DNA of 44,709 bases from Nitrospira sp. (GTDB lineage Bacteria > Nitrospirota > Nitrospiria > SBBL01 > JAADHI01): assembly GCA_027020665.1 (NCBI GenBank), contig JALUVJ010000089.1:1-44709 (forward strand). The letters run 5' to 3'. A program made the position numbers and the translations under genes. Under the pieces are notes generated by a model. The model saw only the letters and a list, made by a program, of their open reading frames with translations, searched no databases and was not told the DNA's origin. Positions 33,942 to 40,621 of this stretch are shown here, piece by piece; within the stretch, counting starts at the first letter, position 1; every line of letters starts with the position of its first letter.

Positions 33942-35132
33942 TCAATCTCGTTTCGAGGCGCTGGTGGGTTTGTCCGGTTCGCTTGCCGTGGCTGCTTTTC
34001 CTGAATTTTCGTCGAGTGTGAGCAGGAAGTTGACTAATTTATTCAATGCGCCGACGGTGAATTTTTTGCCGTAGTCTGTCGGCATGCCGTCTCCATCTCC
34101 ATAGCCTGGCACGACAAAAGCGGCGGGGTCCAGAATCGATTCAAGCACGTATTCTTTGGGGGTCTCCGCGCGGGCGCGGTGGACACGGACGGCCTTGAGA
34201 TATTCTTCGGAGTTGATCCGTTTAATCGCCTTGCTTTTCATTGTCAATTCGGGTCCGATCAGGCCGGTGTTGGCAATCGGAACGGTGGGGATTTTGTGGC
34301 AGACAAAGCAGCCCATTTTTTGGATCATGACTTCGGGGGAATCTTCCAAAAGGGCTGTTTTTGAGAGATTTTCAGATGTTTTGACGGCGGGTCTTCTATC
34401 TTCTCCGATCTCAAGTTTTTTGTTGAAATAACGTTCCCAGTCTTCCCGGGCGGTGACCTTTGAATAATCTCCGGGCGTGTCCATGGCTTGAAGATAGGCC
34501 GTGACGGCGACCATTTCATAATCATTCAGCATCATGGGCATTTCCGAGACAAAAGGCATTTTGCTGACGCGTCCTTGGCTGCTGGCTTCGCCGTAGCCCT
34601 CCACAACATAACAACTGGGACAATACAGGGATTCGATCAGGTATTCGCCGCCGGTTGTGGCTTTGGGTTTGAGCTTGGATTGCGGCTCCGGGTTATCTGC
34701 GTATTTCTCAATATTTTCTTTGTAGCGGGCTTCTTTGATGCGATCATGGGAGCGGTTTTCGATGTTGATCAGGCTGGGACAGCGGGTCGATTTTTGGCCT
34801 TCCACAAACAGATGGCAAAAGGCACACTGCCCTTTCCCGACGGGCAGACGCCCCATCGCGTTGAGTTGCGGGTCATCCGTCAGGTAAATGAGCTTTTTCC
34901 CCGCGGCAACAAGGGCTTCGGGAGTCATGGCGGCTTCGGGATCTGCTTTTTTCGCATCGACCAACTGTGGGCCGTCCGGTTTTTTTTGCAGAAGGGCGGG
35001 TTTTTGTTTTTGTGTTCCCGGTGATTTGAGCGGTCTGGGTTTGAATATGATGATGGCGAGGACCAGGATCGTCAGTCCGATGGTTGACCATTTCCAGAGC
35101 GTGATGAGTTTTTGAGTCCGCGATTTAGCCAT
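33942..35132 (-). CDS. Membrane-anchored c-type cytochrome with CxxCH, CxxCY and CxxCH motifs
   Basis: This 396-residue protein has an N-terminal membrane anchor (WSTIGLTILVLAIIIF, ~16-30). Two standard haem motifs are present, CAFCH (103-107) and CFVCH (275-279). Between them lies CPSCY (171-175), in which the usual axial histidine is tyrosine, within LYCPSCYVVEGYGEASS. Met-rich stretches (SEMPMMLNDYE, GDGMPTDYG) may give distal ligands. It looks like a periplasmic electron carrier. The start is ATG 35132, after AAGGA; the TTG two codons earlier is not needed. It has its own promoter and sits between inverted repeats with peroxiredoxin. Confidence 0.82.
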   Translation of the reverse strand: MAKSRTQKLITLWKWSTIGLTILVLAIIIFKPRPLKSPGTQKQKPALLQKKPDGPQLVDAKKADPEAAMTPEALVAAGKKLIYLTDDPQLNAMGRLPVGKGQCAFCHLFVEGQKSTRCPSLINIENRSHDRIKEARYKENIEKYADNPEPQSKLKPKATTGGEYLIESLYCPSCYVVEGYGEASSQGRVSKMPFVSEMPMMLNDYEMVAVTAYLQAMDTPGDYSKVTAREDWERYFNKKLEIGEDRRPAVKTSENLSKTALLEDSPEVMIQKMGCFVCHKIPTVPIANTGLIGPELTMKSKAIKRINSEEYLKAVRVHRARAETPKEYVLESILDPAAFVVPGYGDGDGMPTDYGKKFTVGALNKLVNFLLTLDENSGKAATASEPDKPTSASKRD

Positions 35133-35175
35133 GCACAAACAATCCTTTCAGAAACACGGTACGATAAAGCCTTAA

Positions 35176-35205
35176 AATAAACCGTATTGAGGGGGCTTCT
35201 GTCAA
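35176..35205 (-). promoter_or_regulatory. Promoter of the cytochrome gene
   Basis: On the minus strand a perfect TTGACA (35205-35200), an 18-nt spacer and TTTATT (35181-35176) lie ~45 bp before the start codon. Confidence 0.55.
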
Positions 35206-35248
35206 GTCTTTGTCCGTGGTGCGGGCGGATGTGTTTTTTCAGGGAGAG

Positions 35249-35283
35249 TTTTTGGGGGAGCCTCACAGAGGCTCCCCCAAAAA
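35249..35283. terminator. Perfect 16-bp hairpin between peroxiredoxin and cytochrome genes
   Basis: TTTTTGGGGGAGCCTC-ACA-GAGGCTCCCCCAAAAA is a perfect palindrome 14 bp after the peroxiredoxin stop. The Ts pair with the As, so no free U-tract follows in either direction. It may still halt or stabilise transcripts. Confidence 0.6.
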
Positions 35284-35296
35284 CGGATGTTTTTTG

Positions 35297-35878
35297 TTAG
35301 TCGGCGAAATATTCTTTCAAACCGGAGTCGGTCGGTTTCATGGCTTTGTCGCCTGCTTTCCAGTCTGCCGGGCAGACTTCGCCGTGCTCTTCGGTAAACT
35401 GCAGGGCATCGACCATACGCAGGGCTTCTCCCACACTGCGCCCTAAAGGCAGGTTGTTGACGACCTGATGCTGCACGACGCCGTTTTTATCAATCAGGAA
35501 AAGACCGCGATAGGCGGCGCCGAGGCCTTCAAATAAAACGTCGTAGCTTTTCGAGATGCTTTTATTGAAATCGGAAACCAGCGGGTAGGTGACGCCTTCA
35601 ATCCCGCCCTGGTTTTTCGGAGTATTCAGCCAGGCGAGGTGCGAAAACCAGGAGTCCGTTGAAACGCCGATGACTTCGACGTTTCTTTTTTTGAACTCTT
35701 CTAATTTTTCCTGAAAGGCGTGCAATTCCGTCGGGCAGACAAAGGTAAAGTCGAGCGGATAGAAAAAGAGCACAACGTATTTTCCACGCTGATCCGAAAG
35801 TTTAAATCCGTCGACGACTTGTCCGTCCACAACGGCTTTTTCTGAAAAATCGGGTGCTTCCTGGTTAACTAAGACCAT
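35297..35878 (-). CDS. 2-Cys peroxiredoxin (AhpC/Prx1 family)
   Basis: This 193-residue thiol peroxidase has the peroxidatic cysteine in DFTFVCPTEL (C48), the conserved GVSTDSWFSHLAW segment and the resolving cysteine in EHGEVCPADW (C169). It reduces H2O2 and organic peroxides. The start at 35878 (MVLVNQEAP) lies 10 nt from GGAGG. The ATG three codons earlier is too close to that site. It is co-located with a cytochrome but has its own promoter, fitting oxidative-stress protection of a redox-active envelope. Confidence 0.95.
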   Translation of the reverse strand: MVLVNQEAPDFSEKAVVDGQVVDGFKLSDQRGKYVVLFFYPLDFTFVCPTELHAFQEKLEEFKKRNVEVIGVSTDSWFSHLAWLNTPKNQGGIEGVTYPLVSDFNKSISKSYDVLFEGLGAAYRGLFLIDKNGVVQHQVVNNLPLGRSVGEALRMVDALQFTEEHGEVCPADWKAGDKAMKPTDSGLKEYFAD

Positions 35879-35960
35879 TTCTTTCATTCCTCCTATCAAA
35901 ATGTTGCTGTGTATGGTGATTGCAAGACACTTCAAGTATAAACGGGTATTTCTATTTCAA

Positions 35961-35990
35961 AATCTAGCGGATCGTTCTTCCCCTTGTCAA
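35961..35990 (-). promoter_or_regulatory. Promoter of the peroxiredoxin gene
   Basis: On the minus strand TTGACA (35990-35985), an 18-nt spacer and TAGATT (35966-35961) lie ~85 bp before the ATG. Confidence 0.6.
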
Positions 35991-36095
35991 ATAAAATGAT
36001 GGGTCCAAATTAAGCGATCGCGGAATTCGGGAGAGGTGGTGTTGAGGAAATCTCGGGTCCTTGCGAGGTGTGCTGATCCGGAAATTTCCCCTGAA

Positions 36096-36269
36096 CCCAA
36101 GATCAGCGATTGATTTGGGGGGAAAGCCTCAAGTCGCCTGAAAGATACGGCCTGCGGCCGTTTTGGCGACCGGGGCCTACTCCCCTGCACGGTGAGCAGC
36201 AAAATTTCTGATAACGCCGTATAAGCAGGCGAATCGGCGGTTTCAAATTCCGCGATCGCGGAATGTGGG
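36096..36269 (-). repeat. Structured ~172-bp repeat, copy B (inverted)
   Basis: This is the reverse complement of copy A with scattered substitutions and short indels. The best-conserved core is GGGGAGTAGGCCCCGGTCGCCA and beyond, identical in both for over 50 nt. Together the two copies bracket the cytochrome and peroxiredoxin genes (2.2 kb). Confidence 0.75.
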
Positions 36270-36331
36270 CTGAAATCGGGTCTTGAAGCCGGAGGCTAAG
36301 CCGTGTTAGTTTAATTTTCTTTGAGGTTTAG

Positions 36332-37906
36332 ATGCGCGCCAAAGCAGTTCTTTACGTTTTTCTCCCCTGTAAAAAAGTATACCCCTTGGGCTTGACTTAT
36401 CTCGCCCATTTTCTGCACCGGCATCATCCGGAAGCCCCACAACGGATTTTGGATCTGTCTTTGATTCAACCGGGCCGGCGCCATGCGGCCCTGCTTGAGA
36501 CGGTGGCTGATTTTAAGCCCGACTTGATTGCCTTTTCCTGGCGGGATATCCAAATGTTCGCCCCGCATGAAGGGGACGGTTCACTGCAATATGCATTTGA
36601 TTTTTATTATTCCTTGAATCCGATTAAAAAAACGATTGCCGCGGTGCAAGGGCTTCGGGCGCTTTGGTTGTATTACAACAATCTCCGTGAACATTTTACC
36701 TATTTTAATTTAATTGCAAAAAAACATCCCGGCTTGCAGATGGTTGTGGGCGGCGGTGCTTTTTCCGTTTTTTCAAAGGAAATCATTCGACGATTGCCTG
36801 AAGGGGTGATCGGGATCATCGGAGAAGGTGAAGACGCGCTGCTGAATATTTACGAAGACCGCTCCATTATGAATGATCGCTGTATTTTCAGGAAGGGCAA
36901 GGAGTTGATCGCGGGGACGCAGGCCGCACCGGTGAAGCTTGAATCCTCCGTGCAGGACCCGGCGTATATTGAATCCGTCTTTCCTCAGTTTGCCGCCTAC
37001 AAGGGTGAAACGATCGGCATTCAAACCAAGCGCGGTTGTCCTTATGATTGTCAGTTCTGTCTTTACACCTATATTGAAGGCAAGCGTGTTTATACCCGTC
37101 CGGCAGAAAACGTGGTTGCGGAAATGAAGGCCTTTTATGATCGCTGGGGCGTGCGGCGATTTTGGTTTGCCGATGCCCAATGGATTCCCGGTTCCAAATA
37201 TTACCCGCATTGCACGGAGACCTTGGCGCGCATTATTCAAAGCGGCATGAAGATTGAGTGGGGCGGTTATATCCGGACGAGCTTGCTGACAAAAGAACTG
37301 ACGCAGCTCATGGTCGAATCGGGTTTAGGCGATACGGAGGTTGCGATTACTTCGGGCTCGCAAGCGGTGCTCGACGGCATGAAGATGGGTTTTCAACTCG
37401 AAAAACTTTATGAGGGCTGTCGTTACCTTAAAGAAGCCGGCTACAAAGGGCGCATCATTCTAAATTATTCACTCAATTCACCGGGCGATACGGAGGAAAC
37501 TTTGCTTGAGAGTGTGGCGTCCTATAAAAAGATTGTGGGCATTATGGGGGAATCCCAGGTCTATCCCGCACTGTTTTTTCTGGGCATTCAGCCGAATACC
37601 GGGCTTTCGGAACGGCTTGTTGAATCGGGTTATTTGCCCAAGCACTATGACCCGCTTTCGATGAATCCCCTCATGATCAAAAAGTTACTCTACAATCCGG
37701 CGCCGCTCGGAAAAATGATTACGAAGGCCTGTCTGAAGGCCTGGAAGGAAAAACCTGCGCCGCCGCGTGATCCCATGAAAAAGACGGCGGGTGCAAGCTA
37801 CGCAGACGATTCCATTGCGAATATTTTTGAAGGCAATACAGGACGCGATGCCCTGCTCAACCTTGAGGCCGCCTTGGCGGAACGGGGGTTTAGCCGCCCG
37901 TCTTGA
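36332..37906 (+). CDS. B12-binding-type radical SAM protein
   Basis: This 524-residue protein has an N-terminal Rossmann/cobalamin-like half (PLGLTYLAHFLHR, FKPDLIAFSWRDIQMFAPHE, MVVGGGAFSVFSKE, GIIGEGEDALL). A radical SAM domain follows, with C236-x3-C240-x2-C243 (KRGCPYDCQFCLY) and GGYIRTSLLTKEL. No DxHxxG cobalamin motif is evident, so B12 dependence is doubtful. The wording is close to a cyanobacterial/Nitrospira group annotated in databases as high-light-acclimation radical SAM proteins, from memory. The substrate is unknown. It is followed by a terminator overlapping its stop codon. Confidence 0.8.
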   Translation: MRAKAVLYVFLPCKKVYPLGLTYLAHFLHRHHPEAPQRILDLSLIQPGRRHAALLETVADFKPDLIAFSWRDIQMFAPHEGDGSLQYAFDFYYSLNPIKKTIAAVQGLRALWLYYNNLREHFTYFNLIAKKHPGLQMVVGGGAFSVFSKEIIRRLPEGVIGIIGEGEDALLNIYEDRSIMNDRCIFRKGKELIAGTQAAPVKLESSVQDPAYIESVFPQFAAYKGETIGIQTKRGCPYDCQFCLYTYIEGKRVYTRPAENVVAEMKAFYDRWGVRRFWFADAQWIPGSKYYPHCTETLARIIQSGMKIEWGGYIRTSLLTKELTQLMVESGLGDTEVAITSGSQAVLDGMKMGFQLEKLYEGCRYLKEAGYKGRIILNYSLNSPGDTEETLLESVASYKKIVGIMGESQVYPALFFLGIQPNTGLSERLVESGYLPKHYDPLSMNPLMIKKLLYNPAPLGKMITKACLKAWKEKPAPPRDPMKKTAGASYADDSIANIFEGNTGRDALLNLEAALAERGFSRPS

Positions 37907-37923
37907 CGGGGGATCGGTTTTTT
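37894..37923 (+). terminator. Intrinsic terminator overlapping the radical SAM stop codon
   Basis: CCG-CCCGTC-TT-GACGGG-GGAT-CGG followed by a run of T. The 6-bp core plus 3 outer pairs (with a bulge) ends in the U-tract just past the stop. Confidence 0.65.
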
Positions 37924-37971
37924 GAGGTCTGACAGAGTATGTTTTAGCCCTTTTCCATTCCTTAGCGAGGA

Positions 37972-38000
37972 TTGAACTGGGGCCGTGTGTCCGATATAAT
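37972..38000 (+). promoter_or_regulatory. Promoter of the ferredoxin gene
   Basis: TTGAAC (37972-37977), a 17-nt spacer and a perfect TATAAT (37995-38000) lie 30 bp before the ATG. Confidence 0.65.
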
Positions 38001-38029
38001 CGTTTTATTTTTTGGAGGAAAGTGAATCC

Positions 38030-38545
38030 ATGCCCAAGGTTTTGTTTTATCCCGCAGGGAAAAGTGGCGATGTGCCTGAAGGGACGTCGATTTTAGATGC
38101 CTCGGAGCAACTCGGTTTGGAGTTGCGGCACGATTGCGGGGGCTTTGCGACCTGTAGTACCTGTCGCATTATGATTGTGGACGGTGTTGAAAATCTGACA
38201 CAAATTGATTTAGACGAAGAAAATATGCTTGAAGAGGCGGAGTTGCCCAAACCTTTTCGTCTTTCATGTCAGGCCGTGATCCGGGGAGATGTGGTGCTGC
38301 GCATTCCCGATCCGGAGATGAATTGGAGCAAGGGTGCGCTGAGAGAACTTGATGCCTTGTCCGCGTCGTCGCGTGCCGTCATTCGTGTAATGGTCGAGGC
38401 CAGAGCAAGAAAGGCGGGCGAAGAAGTGATTTTGCCCGACACGGCGATTCCGGCTGTTGAAAAAGCAAAAGCGGAGGTTGAGGCGACCGGACAGGATGTT
38501 GCGGCCTTAGCGGCCTTAATTAAGCAGGTTTGCGGCGACCTTTAA
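38030..38545 (+). CDS. 2Fe-2S ferredoxin fused to a PCP_red-like helical domain
   Basis: This 171-residue protein has an N-terminal adrenodoxin/plant-type ferredoxin with C36, C42, C45 (DCGGFATCSTC) and C80 (LSCQAV) as cluster ligands. Residues ~97-150 (MNWSKGALRELDALSASSRAVIRVMVEARARKAGEEV) resemble the PCP_red module found at the C-terminus of protochlorophyllide reductase ChlB/BchB and in stand-alone fusions. The start is ATG 38030, after GGAGGA. It is probably an electron donor; its partner is unknown. The fusion call rests on the W-x-x-A-x-x-L and R-x-x-E-x-x-A pattern and is moderately sure. Confidence 0.8.
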   Translation: MPKVLFYPAGKSGDVPEGTSILDASEQLGLELRHDCGGFATCSTCRIMIVDGVENLTQIDLDEENMLEEAELPKPFRLSCQAVIRGDVVLRIPDPEMNWSKGALRELDALSASSRAVIRVMVEARARKAGEEVILPDTAIPAVEKAKAEVEATGQDVAALAALIKQVCGDL

Positions 38546-38571
38546 TCTTTGATTTGATAAGGGAGATGGGT

Positions 38572-39135
38572 ATGAAATGCGTGAATCCGGTGCATCCGGG
38601 AACAATGTCTTTTAAAGCGTTGCGTTTTTTGACCGCCCTTTTATTTCTTTCGGGGGGCGTTGTTTCTCAGTCCTTTGCGCAAGGGATAAAGCCGGTTCCG
38701 CCGGATATCCCGGAAGGGGTTGAGTTTTTTGATAATGAAGGGCACGATCATCTGCCGGAAAACAGTATTGCTTTTTACAAAACAGACCCGCCGACTTCAG
38801 GCCCGCATTCTCCCCGATGGCTGCCGCCCAGTATTTATGAAGCCAATGAAACAACACGGGAGCTTCTGGTGCATAATCTTGAGCACGGCAATATCGTGAT
38901 TTATTTTAACCGGGCTTTGTTATCAGACGCGGAGTTTAAGTGGCTGAGTGAATTGACACATCAGCACATTGGCCAGTGGGACGGCATATTGATGGTGGCA
39001 CGGGATGATAAGGAACACCCTCTGATTCTGACGGCCTGGCGGGCCATGCTTCGGATGAAGGGATTTGATCAGGAAAAAGTCCTTAAATTTGTTGACGCCT
39101 TTCGCGGGCGCGGCCCGGAAAATCCGGTCCGTTAA
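38572..39135 (+). CDS. DUF3105 family secreted protein
   Basis: This 187-residue protein has a signal peptide (ALRFLTALLFLSGGVVSQSFA). The DUF3105 hallmarks are present: YKTDPPTSGPHS and LLVHNLEHGNIVIYF, histidine-containing motifs suggesting metal binding. The start is taken at 38572, 6 nt after GGGAG; ATG 38566 and ATG ~38605 are alternatives. It follows the ferredoxin gene by 26 bp and may share its transcript. Biochemical role unknown. Confidence 0.82.
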   Translation: MKCVNPVHPGTMSFKALRFLTALLFLSGGVVSQSFAQGIKPVPPDIPEGVEFFDNEGHDHLPENSIAFYKTDPPTSGPHSPRWLPPSIYEANETTRELLVHNLEHGNIVIYFNRALLSDAEFKWLSELTHQHIGQWDGILMVARDDKEHPLILTAWRAMLRMKGFDQEKVLKFVDAFRGRGPENPVR

Positions 39136-39185
39136 AACCGTATTCCCCCTCGCGCTTTCTTCACGCTGCTTTCGCATCTGCGTAT

Positions 39186-39273
39186 AAAAAAGCCCTCTCC
39201 AGGCTGCTGGCTGAAGAGGGCTCGGTGTCTGCTTCTTGCGTTCACAAACGTTAAGGAGAAATAACCATGAACA
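39186..39273 (-). ncRNA. Candidate small RNA with consensus promoter and intrinsic terminator
   Basis: On the minus strand, TTGACA (39306-39301), 16 nt, TATAAT (39284-39279) predicts a start near 39272-39274. The transcript ends ~85 nt later in AGCCCTCT...AGAGGGCT followed by TTTTTT (39222-39186), a proper terminator. In between are a single-stranded UUAUUUCUCCUUAA (anti-Shine-Dalgarno-like) and a small hairpin CGUU-UGUG-AACG. Only a 7-codon frame is possible, so this is likely non-coding. It diverges from the sirtuin gene. The complement carries an 18-codon frame (39267-39323) that I regard as fortuitous. Confidence 0.68.
39191..39222 (-). terminator. Intrinsic terminator of the candidate sRNA
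   Basis: An 8-bp stem AGCCCTCT/AGAGGGCT with an inner CCAG/CTGG stem is followed on the minus strand by six Ts. In the plus direction it lacks a U-tract, so it serves the minus strand. Confidence 0.8.
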
Positions 39274-39278
39274 TAGAA

Positions 39279-39306
39279 ATTATACCGCTTTGTTTCGGGC
39301 TGTCAA
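39279..39306 (-). promoter_or_regulatory. Consensus sigma-70 promoter of the candidate sRNA
   Basis: Both hexamers are perfect: TTGACA and TATAAT, 16-nt spacer. It is the best-matching promoter I found in the window. Confidence 0.8.
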
Positions 39307-39381
39307 ATCCGGGAATCTTGTGAAGGGCGGTTTGCATTGGAGAAGGTGCGGCCCCCGGGTTTTGATGCGCCGGAGGTCATC

Positions 39382-40092
39382 ATGGATCAGATAACAGCGG
39401 TGTGCAAGCGGCTTGCGGCTGCAAAATCGCTCACCGTATTAAGCGGTGCAGGTATTTCCGCTGAAAGCGGCATCCCGACTTTCCGTGGCGAAGAGGGGCT
39501 TTGGAACAAGCATCGTGCGGAGGATCTGGCGACGCCGGAAGCCTTTCGGCGGGACCCGGAATTGGTTTGGGCCTGGTATCAGTGGCGGCGGACCTTGATT
39601 GCGCAAAAACAGCCGAACGCAGCACATGATGCATTGGTATCACTTGAGCGGCGGCTTGCTGCGTTTACGCTCATTACGCAAAATGTGGACGGTTTGCATG
39701 AAAGGGCCGGTAGCCGGAGCATGATCGAGTTACACGGTAATATTTGGCGGATGCGATGTACCGGCTGCGGCCTGAAAACCGAAAGCGAGGCGGCCTTGCC
39801 CGCGCTGCCTTCATGTGCATCCTGTCACGGGCTTTTGCGACCAGATATTGTTTGGTTTGGTGAAGCCGTTGATCCGGATCATCTAATACGGAGCCTTAAC
39901 GCGTGTCGGGATGCGGATGTCATGCTGGTCATCGGGACTTCCGGTGTGGTCCAGCCTGCGGCGTCTTTTGCCTCTGTTGCGAAAGAGGCCGGTGCTTTTA
40001 TTGTCGAAATTAACCCGGTTCCGTCTCTTTCCAATCTGGCAGACCGGGTTTTTGCTGAAAAGGCTGCGGTTTTGCTCCCGAAAATTGTTTGA
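39382..40092 (+). CDS. cobB: NAD-dependent protein deacylase (sirtuin, CobB-like class III)
   Basis: This 236-residue protein has the sirtuin motifs GAGISAESGIPTFRG (22-36), TQNVDGLHE, the catalytic His in ELHGN (H118) and four zinc cysteines (C126, C129, C145, C148). WAWYQWRR supplies Tyr66 and Arg69, the Y-x-x-R pair that gives class III sirtuins desuccinylase/demalonylase activity. The start is ATG 39382, 5 nt after GGAGG; the upstream in-frame TTG would add 15 residues without a ribosome site. Confidence 0.92.
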   Translation: MDQITAVCKRLAAAKSLTVLSGAGISAESGIPTFRGEEGLWNKHRAEDLATPEAFRRDPELVWAWYQWRRTLIAQKQPNAAHDALVSLERRLAAFTLITQNVDGLHERAGSRSMIELHGNIWRMRCTGCGLKTESEAALPALPSCASCHGLLRPDIVWFGEAVDPDHLIRSLNACRDADVMLVIGTSGVVQPAASFASVAKEAGAFIVEINPVPSLSNLADRVFAEKAAVLLPKIV

Positions 40093-40138
40093 GGCTTTTT
40101 TAGATCTTCATCAGAGCGTTCTGTTTTGAAATCAGACC

Positions 40139-40168
40139 TTGACAAGGGCCGGGTTTTTATTCTACAAA
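40139..40168 (+). promoter_or_regulatory. Candidate promoter of the small membrane protein
   Basis: TTGACA (40139-40144), an 18-nt spacer and TACAAA (40163-40168) lie so close to the next ATG (40177) that the transcript would be nearly leaderless. Confidence 0.35.
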
Positions 40169-40176
40169 GAAAAACA

Positions 40177-40527
40177 ATGCGCGCCAAACAAGTAAGAAAA
40201 ATTTTCCCTTGGTTTATCATCCTTGCGACAGCCATTTCCCTTTGCGGCCTAGACAATTTGGCATACGATACCTCACATGCCGCTGAATCGAGGCCTGTGG
40301 CGGAAAGTTGCATGCTCGGCTCTTGTGAGACACTGACCTCCAAAACCTTTTCCACCTCCGACGCCGTTGCGGGTTTTTCGTCGCTCTTGAGTCTGGCGCT
40401 GCTTTTCTTTTTATTGCCTTTTTCCCGCTTCGGAACACCGAGCGGCACTCTGTTTTTCCAAGTCCCACAGGCGCGCAAGCGCATCACGCGCCGGCTGTAC
40501 CGGCTTCACGCCTCATTCCTGATCTGA
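40177..40527 (+). CDS. Small membrane protein of unknown function
   Basis: This 116-residue protein is not recognised. It has an N-terminal hydrophobic helix or signal (FPWFIILATAISLCGL), a short presumably periplasmic loop with two cysteines (SCMLGSCETL), a second helix (AGFSSLLSLALLFFLLPF) and a basic cytoplasmic tail (QARKRITRRLYR). The start at 40177 gives a sensible signal; the frame can extend to 40126 from TTG. Its place between the sirtuin and the cytochrome-porin operon gives no clear function. Confidence 0.55.
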   Translation: MRAKQVRKIFPWFIILATAISLCGLDNLAYDTSHAAESRPVAESCMLGSCETLTSKTFSTSDAVAGFSSLLSLALLFFLLPFSRFGTPSGTLFFQVPQARKRITRRLYRLHASFLI

Positions 40528-40587
40528 TCTTCCTCGCTGCCGCTTTTTTTAAGCGCGCGGTCAATCAGAGTTCAATTGTCTTCCTTA

Positions 40588-40614
40588 TCCTTATCAAGGA
40601 ATCCTTATCAAGGA
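40588..40614 (+). repeat. Tandem 13-bp palindromes carrying the ribosome site
   Basis: TCCTTATCAAGGA occurs twice in a row (40588-40600, 40602-40614). Each copy is self-complementary, and the second supplies the AAGGAG site of the cytochrome-porin gene. Pairing would hide that ribosome site. Confidence 0.6.
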
Positions 40615-40621
40615 GTGCGTG

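Noticed and set aside
39267-39323. 18-codon plus-strand frame (MNIEIIPLCFGLSNPGIL) with an AAGGAGAA ribosome site
   Set aside because: It is antisense to the consensus promoter and 5' end of the candidate sRNA. The apparent ribosome site is the complement of the CU-rich seed. A leader peptide or remnant of a longer gene cannot be excluded.
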